Source: Streptomyces sp. CB01635 (lineage in GTDB: Bacteria; Actinomycetota; Actinomycetes; Streptomycetales; Streptomycetaceae). From it: 64,000 bases of DNA. Positions 32,314-41,474 of this stretch are shown piece after piece. The stretch spans positions 124,001 to 188,000 of the forward strand of contig NZ_NNBL01000003.1 in NCBI RefSeq assembly GCF_002803065.1, in the 5' to 3' direction. Numbering within the stretch: position 1 is the first letter of the stretch; each line of letters opens with the position of its first letter. The notes below the pieces were generated by a model. The model did no database searches. It worked only from the letters and a program-made list of their open reading frames with translations, and was not told the DNA's origin. Both the position numbers and the translations under genes were made by a program.

Positions 32314-34752
32314 ATGCCCGCACGCCTTCCGCTGCCCGAACGGTGGCGCCCCAAGTCGATCCGAGCGAAGGTCGTCACCCTGCTGACGGTGCCGGTCCTC
32401 TCGCTGATGGCCCTGTGGGGGCACGCTGCCGTCACCACCGCGTCGCAGGTCTCGTCCACCGAGCAGTTGCGGCAGATCAACTCGGCCCTGGTGCAGCCGA
32501 TCGCGGACTTCACCACCACGGTCCAGGACGAGCGTGCCGCCGCCCTGAAGTTCCGGGCCGCTCCCGGCCCATCTGCCCGCCGTGACTTCGATGCTGCCCA
32601 GTCCCGCACGGACAGGGCCGTCGCTGCTCTGCGCGCGGGCATCCGCTCCAGCAGCACCGATCTTGCGGCCCTCGACGCCCAGCTGCCCGACCGGATCAGT
32701 GCTCTGGTCAAGAGCGCGGGGTCTCTCCCCGAGCAGCGAGAGACTCCCCACGACGCCGCCGCCGTGTTCTCCGGCTACAGCACGTCCGTCGACCGGGCCT
32801 TTGCGGTGCGCGCCGGGCTCGCGGGCGCCGACCGCCCCGACCGTGCCTCCGACACCCGCACCGTCCTCGAACTGGCCCGTGCCCGCGAGGCGTTGAGCCG
32901 CCAGGATGCCGTGCTCGGTGCTGCGCAGGCGAGAGGCACCATGTCCGCCGGCCAGTACCGCGCGTTCATCGGCGACGTCGCCCAGCAGCGCGGGCTCACC
33001 AAGGCAGCGGTGCCCGACCTGCGGGCCGAGGGTGCCGCCCGCTACCGCACCGTTCTCGCCTCTCGCAGCGCCACCGAACTCGCCACCGCTCAGGACGCCG
33101 TCCTCGACGCCGGTGAGGAAGGGGCCGTGTCCGCCGTGCCGGCGGGGGAGTGGCACTCCCTCGCGGGACACACCCTGGCCGGGCTTGCCGCAGCGGAGCG
33201 GGGCGCCGTCGACACGGGCGCCGACGCGGAGCCGTACTCCCTTGCGACTCTGGGAAGCTCGGGCCTGGCGGTGGCCCTCGGCCTGCTCGGTGTGGTCCTC
33301 TCGCTGCTGCTCTCCGTACGTATCGGGCGCGGCCTGGTCGACGACCTCACCGGACTGCGGAACTCCGCTCTGGAGCTCGCCGCCAGCCGGCTGCCGGCCG
33401 CGATCCGCCGCATCCACGGTGGCGACGACCTCGACCTCGACGCCGAGGCCCCGCTCGCCCGCACCCCCATCCGGGACGAGATCGGCCAGGTCGGCGCGGC
33501 GCTGACCACCGTGCAGCGGGCCGCCCTGCGCGCCGTCGCGGGCCGCGCCGCCGTCCTCACCGGAGTCTCCGGCGTCTACGTCAGCCTCGCCCGCCGCAGC
33601 CAGGTGCTGCTCCACCGCCAGCTGGAGCTCCTCGACGCGATGGAGCGCCGTACCGAGAACCCCTCGGACCTGGAAGACCTGTTCCGTCTGGACCACCTGA
33701 CGACCAGGATGCGCCGCCACGCCGAGTCCCTGCTCATCCTGTCCGGCTCCGCGCCCGGCCGCTCCTGGCGCAACCCGGTCCCGCTGATCGACGCCGTACG
33801 CTCGGGCATCGCGGAGACCGCCGACATCGACCGCGTCCAACTGCACGACATCCCCGATCTGCGTCTGGCAGGCACGGCGGTGGCCGACCTTGTCCACCTG
33901 ATCGCCGAACTCACGGAGAACGCCGCCGCGTTCTCGCCCCCGCACACCCCCGTGGTGGTGCGCGGAGAGGAGGTCGGGGCCGGTGCCGTGCTGGAGATCG
34001 AGGACCGCGGTCTCGGCATGGGCGACGAGGCGCTCGCCGCGGCCAACGAGAAGATCCGGACCGCGGACATCGACCTCCTCGACTCGCGTCGGCTCGGCCT
34101 GTTCGTCGTCAACCGCCTCGCCGAGCGCCAGCACGTGGACGTCACCCTGCGCCGCTCGGTCTACGGCGGCGTCACCGCCGTCGTCTTCGTTCCGCAGCAG
34201 CTTCTGGAGGCACCGCACCCAGGCTTGCGGCCCCTGCCGGAGCCGGAGCCTCGGGCGTCCGGTCACGTACCGGCCTCTGATCCGGTCGCCCTTCCCCTAC
34301 CGGCACAGCAGCGCCCCGAACAGGAACCGATCCCCCGACCGGAGCATGAGCCCGAGCCACCGCTCACTCACCCTGCGCCCCTCCAACTCCCCACTCGGGC
34401 CCGCCACGCGGCCCCCCAGCCGACGCAGCCCTCGCTCGCCGTCACCGCGGAAGCCACCTCGAGCGATGACTCCGAGGACGGTCTGCCGCGCCGGGTGCGC
34501 CAGGCCAGCCTCGCCCCCGAACTGCGCGGCGACGAGAACGCGGGCGCTGGTCCGCGGCCGGCCCAGGGCCCGGCCGTCCGATCCCCGGAGGCCGCGCGCG
34601 CCACGATGGCGTCCCTGCGCTCCGGTCGGCGCCGCGCGTCCGCGACTCGGAGCGAGCCGGGCCCACCGTCCGCCCCCGGGAGCCCGTCCGGCGCCCCACA
34701 TGCCGCGCCCCACCCTCACACCGCGACCGAAGAAGGATTCCGAAACCGATGA
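32314..34752 (+). CDS. cvnA: conservon sensor kinase CvnA (nitrate/nitrite-sensing domain histidine kinase-like)
   Basis: The 812-residue protein has an N-terminal membrane helix (about 20-40), an extracytoplasmic NIT-type helical sensor (about 45-300), a second membrane helix (about 315-335), a HAMP-like linker, and an HATPase_c domain ('LIAELTENAAAFSPPHTPVV', 'IEDRGLGMGDEAL') without a clear phosphorylatable H-box. A long Pro-rich tail follows. AAGGAG precedes the ATG. It is the first of four overlapping genes (kinase-like, roadblock, DUF742, GTPase), the classical Streptomyces conservon, thought to work as a membrane complex resembling a eukaryotic G-protein receptor system. The ligand is unknown. 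Confidence 0.9.
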   Translation: MPARLPLPERWRPKSIRAKVVTLLTVPVLSLMALWGHAAVTTASQVSSTEQLRQINSALVQPIADFTTTVQDERAAALKFRAAPGPSARRDFDAAQSRTDRAVAALRAGIRSSSTDLAALDAQLPDRISALVKSAGSLPEQRETPHDAAAVFSGYSTSVDRAFAVRAGLAGADRPDRASDTRTVLELARAREALSRQDAVLGAAQARGTMSAGQYRAFIGDVAQQRGLTKAAVPDLRAEGAARYRTVLASRSATELATAQDAVLDAGEEGAVSAVPAGEWHSLAGHTLAGLAAAERGAVDTGADAEPYSLATLGSSGLAVALGLLGVVLSLLLSVRIGRGLVDDLTGLRNSALELAASRLPAAIRRIHGGDDLDLDAEAPLARTPIRDEIGQVGAALTTVQRAALRAVAGRAAVLTGVSGVYVSLARRSQVLLHRQLELLDAMERRTENPSDLEDLFRLDHLTTRMRRHAESLLILSGSAPGRSWRNPVPLIDAVRSGIAETADIDRVQLHDIPDLRLAGTAVADLVHLIAELTENAAAFSPPHTPVVVRGEEVGAGAVLEIEDRGLGMGDEALAAANEKIRTADIDLLDSRRLGLFVVNRLAERQHVDVTLRRSVYGGVTAVVFVPQQLLEAPHPGLRPLPEPEPRASGHVPASDPVALPLPAQQRPEQEPIPRPEHEPEPPLTHPAPLQLPTRARHAAPQPTQPSLAVTAEATSSDDSEDGLPRRVRQASLAPELRGDENAGAGPRPAQGPAVRSPEAARATMASLRSGRRRASATRSEPGPPSAPGSPSGAPHAAPHPHTATEEGFRNR

Positions 34753-35222
34753 CCCCGACCTTCACCGTCACGAACCTGGGTGACAACCCCGACGACCATG
34801 GCACGGGTGGCGCGGGCGCTGTCGACTGGCTCCTCGACGACCTGGTCGACCGTGTCGCGGAGGTCCGGTACGTGGTCATGCTTTCCACCGACGGCCTGTG
34901 CGTCGGCGCCTCCCACGGCCTGGGGCGTGACGAGTCCGAGCGATTCGCCGCCATCGCCTCCGGGTTCCACTCCCTCGCCAAGGGCGCGGGCCGCCATTTC
35001 GACGCGGGCGGCGTCGTCCAGACGATGGTCGAGCTGCACGGTGGCTTCCTCTTCGTGGTCGCCGCGGGCGACGGGTCCTGCATCGCGGTGTTCACAGACG
35101 GGCACGCCGATATCGGCCTCGTGGCCTACGAGATGGCCCTGCTGGTCGAGCGTGTGCGTGAGCACCTCGCCGTACCCGCGAGGACGGACGGCGCCCCGAC
35201 GCCGGACGGCGGGACGTCGTGA
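34749..35222 (+). CDS. cvnB: conservon roadblock/LC7 protein CvnB
   Basis: The 157-residue protein has a roadblock/LC7 fold ('LLDDLVDRVAEVRYVVMLST', 'GRHFDAGGVVQTMVELHGGF'). In conservons the roadblock protein is thought to regulate the GTPase (CvnD), like MglB with MglA. The ATG overlaps the cvnA stop (ATGA) and its end overlaps cvnC (GTGA), showing tight coupling. The C-terminal tail is Pro/Thr-rich. No anomaly seen. Confidence 0.92.
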   Translation: MTPTFTVTNLGDNPDDHGTGGAGAVDWLLDDLVDRVAEVRYVVMLSTDGLCVGASHGLGRDESERFAAIASGFHSLAKGAGRHFDAGGVVQTMVELHGGFLFVVAAGDGSCIAVFTDGHADIGLVAYEMALLVERVREHLAVPARTDGAPTPDGGTS

Positions 35223-35656
35223 CCGACCTGCCATCCGGCCGCCGACCGACGCCCGACGCCGCCGACCGGGACCCCGACCCCTGGACCGACCGCTATGACG
35301 CGGAGGCCGGCCCTCTGGTCCGCCTCTACGCCATGACCGCGGGCCGCGCGCGTACGGACAACGGCGCGGAACACGTCGACCTGATGGCGATCGTCCGCTC
35401 CACGACCGCCACCCCGCGCGGCCCGATCCCGCCCGAGCAGCGCAGCCTGCTGGCTCAGTGCGCCCAAAAGCCGCGCCCGGTAGCGGACTTGGCGTCGGAC
35501 TCGGGCCTGCCGCTCGGCGTCGTACGCGTCCTGCTCGGCGACCTCACCGCCCAAGGACTGATCCGCATCACCCCGCCCGAGTCCACCGCCGCCGGGAAAG
35601 AACCTGTCTCCGCCCACCTCCTGCGAGAAGTGATCAATGGCCTCCGTGCACTCTGA
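35219..35656 (+). CDS. cvnC: conservon DUF742 protein CvnC
   Basis: The 145-residue protein is a DUF742 member with a winged-helix-like C-terminal half ('SDSGLPLGVVRVLLGDLTAQ', ending [12 protein letters not shown], the typical DUF742 tail) and 'GPLVRLYAMTAGRAR' at the N-terminus. It starts at a GTG overlapping the cvnB stop and extends 20 bases into cvnD. It is probably an adaptor between the sensor and the GTPase; whether it binds DNA is not established. Confidence 0.92.
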   Translation: MTDLPSGRRPTPDAADRDPDPWTDRYDAEAGPLVRLYAMTAGRARTDNGAEHVDLMAIVRSTTATPRGPIPPEQRSLLAQCAQKPRPVADLASDSGLPLGVVRVLLGDLTAQGLIRITPPESTAAGKEPVSAHLLREVINGLRAL

Positions 35657-36233
35657 CCGCGCCGCGCACCCGGCGCCCGCCGACTTCACCGCTCTCAAGC
35701 TGTTGATCGCCGGCGGCTTCGGCGTGGGGAAGACCACGCTGGTGGAGTCGGTCAGTGAGATCCGCCCGCTGCGCACCGAGGAACCCCTCACCGAGGCCTC
35801 ACGCCCGGTGGACAGCCTGGAGGGCGTGGCCACGAAGTCCACGACGACGGTCGCCATGGACTTCGGCCGGATCACCCTGCGCGACACACTGGCCCTCTAC
35901 CTCTTCGGCACCCCGGGCCAGGACCGCTTCTGGTTCGTCTGGGACGAGTTGGCCACGGGCTGCCTGGGCGCGGTCGTCCTCGCCGACACCCGCCGTCTCG
36001 CGGACTGCTTCCCCGCCATCGACTACTTCGAGAGCCGCGGCATCCCCTTCATCGTCGCTGTGAACTGCTTCGACGGCATCCGAACGCACAGCCAAGATGC
36101 GGTGGCGCGCGCCCTCGACCTGACCGCCGACACCCCGGTGCTGCTGTGCGACGTACGCGACCGGGAGTCCGGCAAGGAGGTCCTGATCTCCTTGGTCGAG
36201 CACGTCCTGGCCTTGGACCCGACCCCCAACTGA
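35637..36233 (+). CDS. cvnD: conservon Ras-like GTPase CvnD
   Basis: The 198-residue small GTPase has the P-loop GGFGVGKTT, a G3-type '[10 protein letters not shown]' and an altered G4 (NCFD where NKxD is canonical, common in CvnD proteins). It would switch between GDP- and GTP-bound forms under control of CvnB and CvnA. The ATG lies 20 bases inside cvnC. It closes the conservon; truncated gene fragments follow immediately. Confidence 0.93.
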   Translation: MASVHSDRAAHPAPADFTALKLLIAGGFGVGKTTLVESVSEIRPLRTEEPLTEASRPVDSLEGVATKSTTTVAMDFGRITLRDTLALYLFGTPGQDRFWFVWDELATGCLGAVVLADTRRLADCFPAIDYFESRGIPFIVAVNCFDGIRTHSQDAVARALDLTADTPVLLCDVRDRESGKEVLISLVEHVLALDPTPN

Positions 36234-36289
36234 CCCTCCGCATACGGCACCTGCTCGCGGGGCCATGTACTTCTTGTCGGTCCGGATCC

Positions 36290-36381
36290 ACGTACAGCCC
36301 GACTCGGCCGCCGAACTCGGCAGAAGGGTGGCCGCCGAGCATCCCTCGCCGGGGCTGCTCGTGAACAACGCGGGCGTGGGC
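36290..36381 (+). pseudogene. short-chain dehydrogenase fragment
   Basis: The frame reads '[20 protein letters not shown]' and then GVG, like the strand 3 to strand 4 part of an SDR with the NNAG motif. No start, TGGxxGxG motif or active site accompanies it. It ends where an oppositely oriented aldo/keto reductase fragment begins. Confidence 0.45.
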
Positions 36382-36390
36382 GCGGGGCGG

Positions 36391-36549
36391 GACGCGGTCG
36401 CGGTGCCCGCCGGCCAGGGCGCGGCCGACGATCTCCTCGCTCAGGCCCGCGCCGTACATGTCGGCGGTGTCGAGGAAGTTCATGCCCCGGTCCAGCGCGC
36501 CGTGGATGGTGCGGATCGACTCGGCCTCAGACCTGACCGGCGACGCCAA
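36391..36549 (-). pseudogene. aldo/keto reductase internal fragment
   Basis: The frame reads '[20 protein letters not shown]' followed by DTADMYG and '[11 protein letters not shown]', the first half of an aldo/keto reductase barrel including the catalytic Asp-Tyr segment. Both ends are truncated. It abuts the SDR fragment on one side and the next sensor gene on the other. Confidence 0.65.
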
Positions 36550-36552
36550 CTT

Positions 36553-38877
36553 CTATGCCGGCTGGGGGAGTTCTTGCTCGGTCCAGATGGTCTTGCTGCC
36601 GTCGCTGAAGCGTACGCCCCAGCTCCGTGCGAGTTCCGCACAGATGAACAGGCCGCGGCCGCCTTCGTCACTGGTCTGCGCATGACGCAGGTGCGGTGAG
36701 ACGGGGCTGGAGTCGCTGACCTCGACGGTGAGCGTACGGCCCTTGATCAGGCGGAGCGTGATGGGCGGGGCGCCGTAACGGACGGCGTTGGTGGCCAGTT
36801 CACTGACGATCAGTTCCGTGGTGAGTGCGAGCTCGTCGAGGTTCCATTCGGCCAGCTGACGCCGGGTGCGCGCTCGGAGGGTGGCGACGGCCGCAGGGTC
36901 GACCTGCAGCTCCCAGGTGGCGACGAGGCCGGGATCGAGTGTGTGCGTCCGCACGAGGAGCAATACGGCGTCGGTGCCGGGAGAGGGAGCCGGCACGGTG
37001 CGTACCGCTTCGTCGCGGAGGTCGCCCAGCGGCCGTCCGCTGTCGGCGAGGATCTGCCGCAGACGGTACTGGCCGGCCTTCGTCCCGGCCTCGCCCATGG
37101 ACAGAAACGCGTCGGTGCACAGCGCGATGACGCTCCCCTCGGGTAGGTCGAGACGGGTACCGGCAAACGGTGCTTTCTCGCCGGAACCCAGTGGGGGAGC
37201 GACGGGAATGTCGGCTGTCTCGGTTGTTCCGTCGGGGTATGCGATGACGGGTTGCGGGCCTCCGGCAAGGGCGATGACGCAGCTCTTGCTCAACGGGTCG
37301 TAGACCCCGTAGAGGCAGTCGGCGGTCAGTTTTTGGCTCCGCAGGTGGTCGCCGGGTGGCAGGCCGGTGCGTTCGTCGGCGAGTCGGACCACCGTGTCGT
37401 CGAGGCGGGCGAGGAGTTCGTCGGGTTCCAGGTCGAGCGCGCCCAGGGTGTGGATGGCGGTGCGCAACTGGCCCATCGCCATGGCAGCTTGGATGCCGGT
37501 ACCCGAGACGCGGCCGACGGTGAGGGCGGTGCGCGCGCCGGAGAGCGGGAAGAGGTCGAACCAGCCGCCGCCGGCATCGACCGACTGGTGGAACTGGACG
37601 CTCTCCACGGCTGCCAGCGGCTCTGGGCGCTGGGGAAGGAGACGGCGCTGCAGGGCCAGGGCGACGGTGTGTTCTCGGGTGTAGCGGCGTGCATTGTCGA
37701 TATGCAGTGAGGTACGGGAGGCGACCTCCAGTGCGAGGTCGAGGTCCTCGTCCACGAACAGGTCGCGGTCAGGGGCACGGTAGAGGCTCAGCGTCCCGTA
37801 TACGCGGTCCCGGAGGGTGAGCGGGGTGACGATGGCGGAATGCGAGGCTGGTGCGCGCGTGGACCTCGAGCTCCGCGGATCGGTGGCGGGGGCGTCGTCA
37901 GGCTGGTACGTGATCAGTTGGGGCCGCAGGTCGGTCAGGGACTGGAGCCACGCTGCCGGAAAGCGGAATGGGGCTGTACCGGCCCCCGTCGAGCTCTGTT
38001 CACGGTCCGCCGACGCGACGGACATCCGTCGCAGGGGCACGTCGGGTCCCACCGGCGCCGACGGGGGGTCGTCGCCCCGGACGACCGGGTCCAGCAGGTC
38101 CACCACCGCGGCGTCGGCGAAGGCAGGTACGAGCACGTCGACGAGTTCGGTGCAGGTGGCGTCCAGCGCCAGCGACGTTCCCACGTGATTCCGTACGTCG
38201 TTGAGGACCCGTGTGCGGGCGAGGGCACGCTCGCGCACGGTGACGTCCACTTCTGCCGCGGAGAGGCCCAGGACGCGGCCGTCGGCATCCTGGAGCCGGA
38301 ACACGGAGACGGAGTACACATGCTCATGGTCCGGGTCGCTGGGCGGGCGGACGCGCACGAGCCTGTCCAGTGCAGGTTCGCCGGTGGCAAGCACACGGCG
38401 CACCATTGCCAGGGACTCTTCGGGGTCGGACAGCCGGAACACGTCAATGAGTCGGCGACCGAGGGTGTACGCGTGGTCGAAACCGGCCATCCCTGACGCT
38501 GCAGTGTTCACTCGCAGGACTCGCAGATCGGGATCCAGCACCTGCATGCCGATAGGCGATTGCGTGAACAACGCCTTCAGGAGAGCATGCTCGCGCGCAT
38601 CCCCGCCCTCCTCCGACTGGAGCAGGTTGAAAGCCCAGCCCAAGCCACCGTCGCTCAGCGTCACGGGCCGCATCACGAGGCCTGGGTCCGCCCCTGGACT
38701 GTCGGAACGACGGTCGGGGTCGGCGCCGGCCGGAGCCCACGGTCCGGGCAGGAGCTCTATGACGGGACGGCCGAGTGCCTCGGATGCTGTGTGGTCGAAA
38801 AGGGACTTGGCCTCCTGGCTCCACGCCACCACGACACCCGCTGCGTCGATCTTGAGCAGCTCGTCGTCCGGTGCCAT
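36553..38877 (-). CDS. PAS-GAF-SpoIIE-HATPase signalling protein with degraded phosphatase site
   Basis: The 774 residues carry an N-terminal PAS-like segment (about 5-60), a second PAS ('ALFTQSPIGMQVLDPDLRVL', about 105-220), GAF (about 240-405), SpoIIE-like domain (about 425-625) and HATPase (about 645-770, 'ELIVSELATNAVRYGAPPIT'). It is a paralogue of the protein at 15759-17858. Phosphatase motifs are badly altered: GGDWFD is GGGWFD, GDxxGHG is GRVSGTG (first metal Asp lost) and TDG is TDAF. I infer a non-catalytic phosphatase-like domain with a possibly functional HATPase. The ATG at 38877 follows GGAGG by ten bases. The frame runs on upstream to 39297 without convincing coding signal. 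Confidence 0.87.
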   Translation of the reverse strand: MAPDDELLKIDAAGVVVAWSQEAKSLFDHTASEALGRPVIELLPGPWAPAGADPDRRSDSPGADPGLVMRPVTLSDGGLGWAFNLLQSEEGGDAREHALLKALFTQSPIGMQVLDPDLRVLRVNTAASGMAGFDHAYTLGRRLIDVFRLSDPEESLAMVRRVLATGEPALDRLVRVRPPSDPDHEHVYSVSVFRLQDADGRVLGLSAAEVDVTVRERALARTRVLNDVRNHVGTSLALDATCTELVDVLVPAFADAAVVDLLDPVVRGDDPPSAPVGPDVPLRRMSVASADREQSSTGAGTAPFRFPAAWLQSLTDLRPQLITYQPDDAPATDPRSSRSTRAPASHSAIVTPLTLRDRVYGTLSLYRAPDRDLFVDEDLDLALEVASRTSLHIDNARRYTREHTVALALQRRLLPQRPEPLAAVESVQFHQSVDAGGGWFDLFPLSGARTALTVGRVSGTGIQAAMAMGQLRTAIHTLGALDLEPDELLARLDDTVVRLADERTGLPPGDHLRSQKLTADCLYGVYDPLSKSCVIALAGGPQPVIAYPDGTTETADIPVAPPLGSGEKAPFAGTRLDLPEGSVIALCTDAFLSMGEAGTKAGQYRLRQILADSGRPLGDLRDEAVRTVPAPSPGTDAVLLLVRTHTLDPGLVATWELQVDPAAVATLRARTRRQLAEWNLDELALTTELIVSELATNAVRYGAPPITLRLIKGRTLTVEVSDSSPVSPHLRHAQTSDEGGRGLFICAELARSWGVRFSDGSKTIWTEQELPQPA

Positions 38878-39060
38878 GGGCCGATCGCCTCCATGCGTCG
38901 CTCCCCGACGACGGGCAGCAACCCGGCAGGCCGGGAGCCTGCGTCCGGTCAGATCACTTTCCAGAGTGCCTCGCGGCGTCGGGCGCCGCACATCGGCGAG
39001 GCAGCATGCGGCACAGACGTCTGACGAGCCCGGCCTCCCGCGTCTCAGCAGCCGGGGACG

Positions 39061-39350
39061 TTCCTGTGGCCCGTCTACAGCCGCACGAACCGCACCATGC
39101 GGCAGCTCGCGCCGATGTTCGGCTGCTCGTCGGCAACGGTGTGCCGGGTCATCCAGCGGCTGCGCCCGCTCCTGGCCGTTGAGCAGGCGGTGGGACCCGC
39201 TGGCGTAGTCGAGGGGCCCGGATCGTCGACGGCACCCTGACCCCGGTCCGCGACCAGAAGGTCGGTGCTTCCACGCGCAACTACCGGTTCTCGGCAAACG
39301 TGCAGGTCAGGCCGGGATTTTGGTCCCGGACCATGACGTATCTGGCATGA
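39061..39350 (+). pseudogene. frameshifted IS5-like transposase fragment
   Basis: One frame reads 'RTNRTMRQLAPMFGCSSATV' (HTH_Tnp_4 domain) and ends after about 60 codons. The neighbouring frame continues 'RIVDGTLTPVRDQKVGASTR' and 'NYRFSANVQV', the first catalytic Asp region of DDE_Tnp_4. A frameshift near 39220-39235 separates the halves and the C-terminus is gone. The element is inactive. It occupies the gap between the sensor gene and the end of fruA. Confidence 0.7.
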
Positions 39351-39371
39351 GCGGGCAGTTCAGAACTGTCG

Positions 39372-39467
39372 GGTGGCCACCGGTATCTGCTGTCAGGCGG
39401 CCACCGGAACCTCCTGTAAGGCGGCCACCGGAACCTCCTGTCAGGCGGCCACCGGTATCTTCGGCTC
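39372..39467. repeat. four 24-bp tandem units across the fruA stop codon
   Basis: Units begin at 39372, 39396, 39420 and 39444. The middle two differ at one base, and the outer two differ at a few. The fruA stop (39441-39443) lies inside the third unit. Because 24 is a multiple of three, the frame beyond the stop repeats the C-terminal (E/K)(V/I)PVAA sequence before a second TGA. Confidence 0.85.
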
Positions 39468-41474
39468 CTCCCCCTTCTGCGCCGTCGCGTCGCCAGCCCC
39501 GTCCGCCCCGCCCTCGGGCGCGGACTTCCGCATACCCTTCAGGATCACGACCAAGGCCGTCGACACACAGACACCGGCGGCGATCGCGATGAGGTACAGG
39601 AACGGGTTGCCGATCAGCGGGACCACGAAGATGCCGCCGTGCGGGGCGCGCAGGGTGCAGCCGAAGGCCATCGACAGGGCGCCGGTGACCGCGCCGCCCG
39701 CCATCGAGGCGGGGATGACGCGCAGCGGGTCCGCCGCCGCGAACGGGATCGCGCCCTCCGTGATGAACGAGGCGCCGAGCACCCAGGCCGCCTTGCCGTT
39801 CTCGCGCTCGGTCCTGGTGAAGAGCCGGCCGCGCACGGTCGTCGCGAGGGCCATGGCCAGCGGCGGGACCATGCCGGCGGCCATCACCGCGGCCATGACC
39901 TTGAGCGAACCCTCGGTGGGGTTCGCGAGGCCGCCGACCGCGAAGGCGTAGGCGACCTTGTTCAGCGGGCCGCCCAGGTCGAAGCACATCATCAGGCCGA
40001 GGACGACTCCGAGGATGATCGCGTTGGCGCCGGACAGGGAGTTCAGCCAGTCCGTCAGGGCGCGCTGGAGGGAGGCGATGGGCTTGCCGATGACGAGGAA
40101 CATCAGGAAGCCGACCACTGCGGAGGAGATCAGCGGGATGACGACCACCGGCATGATCCCCCGCAGCACGGGGGGCACGTGCACCTTCTGGATCGCCATC
40201 ACGACGCCGCCCGCGATGAGACCGGCGGCGAGGCCGCCGAGGAAGCCGGCGTTGATGGTGAGCGCGATCGAACCGCCGACGAACCCGGGCACGAGCCCCG
40301 GCCGGTCGGCCATCCCGTACGCGATGAAGCCCGCGAGGACCGGGACGAGGAACGCGAAGGCGACGGAGCCGACCTGGAAGAGCAGCGCGGCCCAGCTGTC
40401 GGTCTGGGTCCACACGAAGTGCTCGGCGACGGACGGCGCCTTGTTGATGGTGTAGCCGCCGATCGCGAAGCCGAGGGCGATGAGGAGACCGCCGGCCGCG
40501 ACGAAGGGGACCATGTAACTGACGCCGCTCATCAGCCACTTGCGCAGCTTGGTGCCGTAGCCGTCGCCGGCGTCACCGGCCCGGTCCACGGGGGTCGCGG
40601 ACGCGGCGCCCGAGGTCGTCTCGCCGCGCGCGGCCTTCTCGCGTACCTCGCCGATGAGTGCGGCGGGCCGGTTGATGCCGGCCTTCACGCCGACGTCGAC
40701 GGTGGGCTTCCCGGCGAAGCGGTCCTTCTCCCGTACGGGCACGTCGTGCGCGAAGATCACGCCATCCGCGGCGGCGATCACCTCCGGGGCGAGACGGGTG
40801 AACCCGGCCGAGCCCTGCGTCTCGACCACCACCTCCACGTCCCCCGCCTCCAGGCCGGCCTTCTCCAGGGACTCGGCCGCCATGTAGGTGTGGGCGATGC
40901 CGGTCGGGCAGGAGGTGACTGCCACGATCTTGAACTTCGAGGCGGGGGCCGTGGGAGCGGTCTCGGGCTCGGGCGTGGGCTCCATCTCGGTAGTGGGCTC
41001 GGGCGTGGGCTCCGGCTCGGGCGCGGGCTCGGGTTCGTCCCCGCGGATCAGCGCCGCCGTGGCCCCCGTGTCGGTCGCCGTGCGCAGCGCCGCCTTGAAG
41101 TCCTCGTCCATCAACTGCCGTGCCAGCGAAGACAGGATGGTGAGGTGGGCGTCGTCCGCTCCGGCGGGCGCGGCGATGAGGAAGATCAGGTCGGCCGGGC
41201 CGTCCGGCGCCCCGAAGTCGATCCCGTCGGCGCTGCGGCCGAAGGCGAGGGTCGGCTCGGTGACGTGCTCGCTACGGCAGTGCGGGATGCCGATGCCGCC
41301 GTCGAGGCCGGTCGGCATCTGCGCCTCGCGGGCCGCGACGTCGGCCAGGAAGCCGTCCAGGTCGGTCACCCGGCCCCGGGCGGCCATCCGTTCGGCGAGG
41401 GCGCGGGCCGCCGCCTCTTTGGTGTCGGCGGACAGGTCGAGATCGACCAGGTCCGCGGTGATCATCTCGCTCAT
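39441..41474 (-). CDS. fruA: fructose PTS transporter, fused EIIA-EIIB-EIIC
   Basis: The 677 residues are in order EIIA (about 1-145, phosphorylated His in 'GIGIPHCRSEHV'), a Pro/Glu-rich linker (PEPEPTPEPTTEMEPTPEPE), EIIB (about 187-285, phosphorylated Cys in 'VAVTSCPTGIAHTYMAAESL') and EIIC (about 305-655, multiple membrane helices). It imports fructose and releases fructose 1-phosphate, using HPr from elsewhere. AAGGAG precedes the ATG at 41474. The start overlaps a small coupled frame that itself overlaps fruK. A 24-bp tandem repeat spans the C-terminus. Confidence 0.95.
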   Translation of the reverse strand: MSEMITADLVDLDLSADTKEAAARALAERMAARGRVTDLDGFLADVAAREAQMPTGLDGGIGIPHCRSEHVTEPTLAFGRSADGIDFGAPDGPADLIFLIAAPAGADDAHLTILSSLARQLMDEDFKAALRTATDTGATAALIRGDEPEPAPEPEPTPEPTTEMEPTPEPETAPTAPASKFKIVAVTSCPTGIAHTYMAAESLEKAGLEAGDVEVVVETQGSAGFTRLAPEVIAAADGVIFAHDVPVREKDRFAGKPTVDVGVKAGINRPAALIGEVREKAARGETTSGAASATPVDRAGDAGDGYGTKLRKWLMSGVSYMVPFVAAGGLLIALGFAIGGYTINKAPSVAEHFVWTQTDSWAALLFQVGSVAFAFLVPVLAGFIAYGMADRPGLVPGFVGGSIALTINAGFLGGLAAGLIAGGVVMAIQKVHVPPVLRGIMPVVVIPLISSAVVGFLMFLVIGKPIASLQRALTDWLNSLSGANAIILGVVLGLMMCFDLGGPLNKVAYAFAVGGLANPTEGSLKVMAAVMAAGMVPPLAMALATTVRGRLFTRTERENGKAAWVLGASFITEGAIPFAAADPLRVIPASMAGGAVTGALSMAFGCTLRAPHGGIFVVPLIGNPFLYLIAIAAGVCVSTALVVILKGMRKSAPEGGADGAGDATAQKGEEPKIPVAA

